64,000 nt of DNA from positions 3,159,501-3,223,500 of the forward strand of contig NZ_CP085167.1 in the NCBI RefSeq assembly GCF_022788715.1, written 5' to 3'. The notes under the pieces were generated by a model. It did no database searches. It was not told the DNA's origin and saw only the letters and a list, made by a program, of their open reading frames with translations. Positions 63,188-64,000 of the stretch are shown piece by piece; position 1 is the first letter of the stretch, and each line of letters opens with the position of its first letter. The stretch is from Sulfitobacter sp. DSM 110093 (GTDB lineage: Bacteria > Pseudomonadota > Alphaproteobacteria > Rhodobacterales > Rhodobacteraceae). Made by a program: the position numbers and the translations under genes.

Positions 63188-64000
63188 ATGAAAATCGGAT
63201 GCCCCACAGAAATCAAACCGCAGGAATTCCGCGTCGGCCTGACGCCCAATGCCGCACAAGAAGCCATCGCCCACGGGCATGAGGTTATCGTGCAGGCCGG
63301 GGCCGGAGTCGGCGCAGGATTCGAAGATGCGGATTACACCGCCGCAGGCGCAACCATCATCGACACGGCCGAGGAAATCTTTGCCAGCGCCGACATGATC
63401 GTCAAGGTGAAGGAGCCACAGGCGGGCGAACGCAAGATGCTGCGCGAAGGGCAATTGCTCTTTACCTATCTGCACCTTGCCCCCGACCCGGATCAGACCC
63501 ACGATCTGCTGGCCTCGGGCTGTACCGCGATTGCTTATGAGACGGTGACCGACCGCAACGGCGGGCTGCCCCTTCTGGCCCCCATGTCCGAAGTTGCAGG
63601 TCGTCTGGCCCCGCAAGTCGGCGCTTGGACGCTGCAAAAGGCCAATGGCGGACGCGGCGTGTTGATGGGCGGCGTGCCCGGTGTTGGCCCCGCCAAGGTT
63701 ATGGTCATCGGCGGCGGCGTCGTCGGCACCCATGCGGCACGCATCGCCGCAGGCATGGGCGCGGATGTGACCGTGCTTGACCGCTCGCTCCCCCGGATGC
63801 GCTACCTCGATGATATCTATGGCGGCACCTTCAAGACCGCCTATGCCAGCGCGGGCAACACCATCGAACTGGCGCGTGAGGCCGATATGATCATCGGCGC
63901 AGTGCTGATCCCCGGCGCGGCGGCCCCCAAACTGATCAGCCGCGCGCAACTGTCCGAACTCAAACCCGGCGCGGCGCTGGTCGACGTGGCCATTGACCAA
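63188..64000 (+). CDS. ald: Alanine dehydrogenase (partial, 3' end outside window)
   Basis: The first 271 codons are in the window. MKIGCPTEIKPQEFRVGLTP, KVKEPQ, and the Rossmann motif VMVIGGGVVGTHAARIA are diagnostic of Ald, which interconverts L-alanine and pyruvate with NAD. A strong GGAGGAGGAG ribosome site precedes the ATG. The divergent Lrp gene is its likely regulator. It continues past the right edge in frame. Confidence 0.93.
   Translation, partial: MKIGCPTEIKPQEFRVGLTPNAAQEAIAHGHEVIVQAGAGVGAGFEDADYTAAGATIIDTAEEIFASADMIVKVKEPQAGERKMLREGQLLFTYLHLAPDPDQTHDLLASGCTAIAYETVTDRNGGLPLLAPMSEVAGRLAPQVGAWTLQKANGGRGVLMGGVPGVGPAKVMVIGGGVVGTHAARIAAGMGADVTVLDRSLPRMRYLDDIYGGTFKTAYASAGNTIELAREADMIIGAVLIPGAAAPKLISRAQLSELKPGAALVDVAIDQ

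Noticed and set aside
62591..64000. A 469-codon minus-strand frame extending from the Lrp gene to the right edge
   Set aside because: Beyond the Lrp start it runs antisense through alanine dehydrogenase and has no family character.

Overview
The window reads as chromosomal DNA of a marine alphaproteobacterium of the Rhodobacteraceae (Roseobacter group). This rests on the gene order dnaX-ybaB-recR with the small SRP RNA close upstream, a TrcR (DUF1013) regulator, a COQ9-family protein, a membrane-anchored CAACH cytochrome c, a yejABEF operon, an ECF biotin transporter (bioMNY) and a pst operon. Genus is not decided; a Sulfitobacter-like organism would fit but that is inference. Both ends cut genes: a TAXI-type TRAP solute receptor on the left and alanine dehydrogenase on the right.

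Layout. 1-6.5 kb: an aromatic-acid cluster with TAXI receptor, GntR regulator, fumarylacetoacetase-family hydrolase, VanA/VanB-like Rieske oxygenase and reductase, gentisate 1,2-dioxygenase and MarR regulator. It looks like uptake, oxygenation to gentisate, ring cleavage and hydrolysis. 6.6-12.4 kb: an Lrp regulator divergent from an AceE-like homodimeric E1/transketolase, a decayed tyrosine integrase, and a PhzF protein divergent from a second Lrp regulator. 12.7-24.5 kb: an accessory island that interrupts a LysR gene, whose 3' remnant (with an internal stop) lies at the left edge. It carries a large serine recombinase in a translationally coupled operon with a PemK/MazF-like protein, a structured non-coding segment, an unassigned two-gene module (SAP-like protein plus zinc-ribbon alpha/beta hydrolase with a membrane tail), a Hachiman defence pair (hamA/hamB), and a MobV-type relaxase with a candidate oriT. 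No type IV secretion genes are seen, so it looks mobilizable rather than self-transmissible.

24.5-34.9 kb: phosphorus acquisition. phnD-phnC-phnE-phnE run leftward and pstS-pstC-pstA-pstB-phoU run rightward from a shared 395-bp region. The pst operon ends in a PhoB-type winged-helix protein without receiver domain, followed by an ArsR-ArsC fusion. 35-40.7 kb: yejABEF peptide importer. 41-64 kb: mostly housekeeping genes: cytochrome c, prephenate dehydratase, NudC, a CpdB-like nucleotidase, SRP RNA, a zinc metallopeptidase, dnaX-ybaB-recR, an ornithine/lysine decarboxylase, TrcR, RNase T2, a quinone oxidoreductase, an acyl-CoA ligase-thiolase pair facing bioY-bioN-bioM, COQ9, rpsU and an Lrp-ald pair.

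The best candidate for something undescribed is the two-gene module at 16,930-19,012 beside Hachiman: a probable membrane-associated serine hydrolase with a zinc ribbon, translationally coupled to a protein with a SAP-like N-terminus. Also notable are the receiver-less PhoB-like gene inside the pst operon, a dispersed roughly 92-bp repeat that ends in a hairpin, and several strong inverted repeats in the island.
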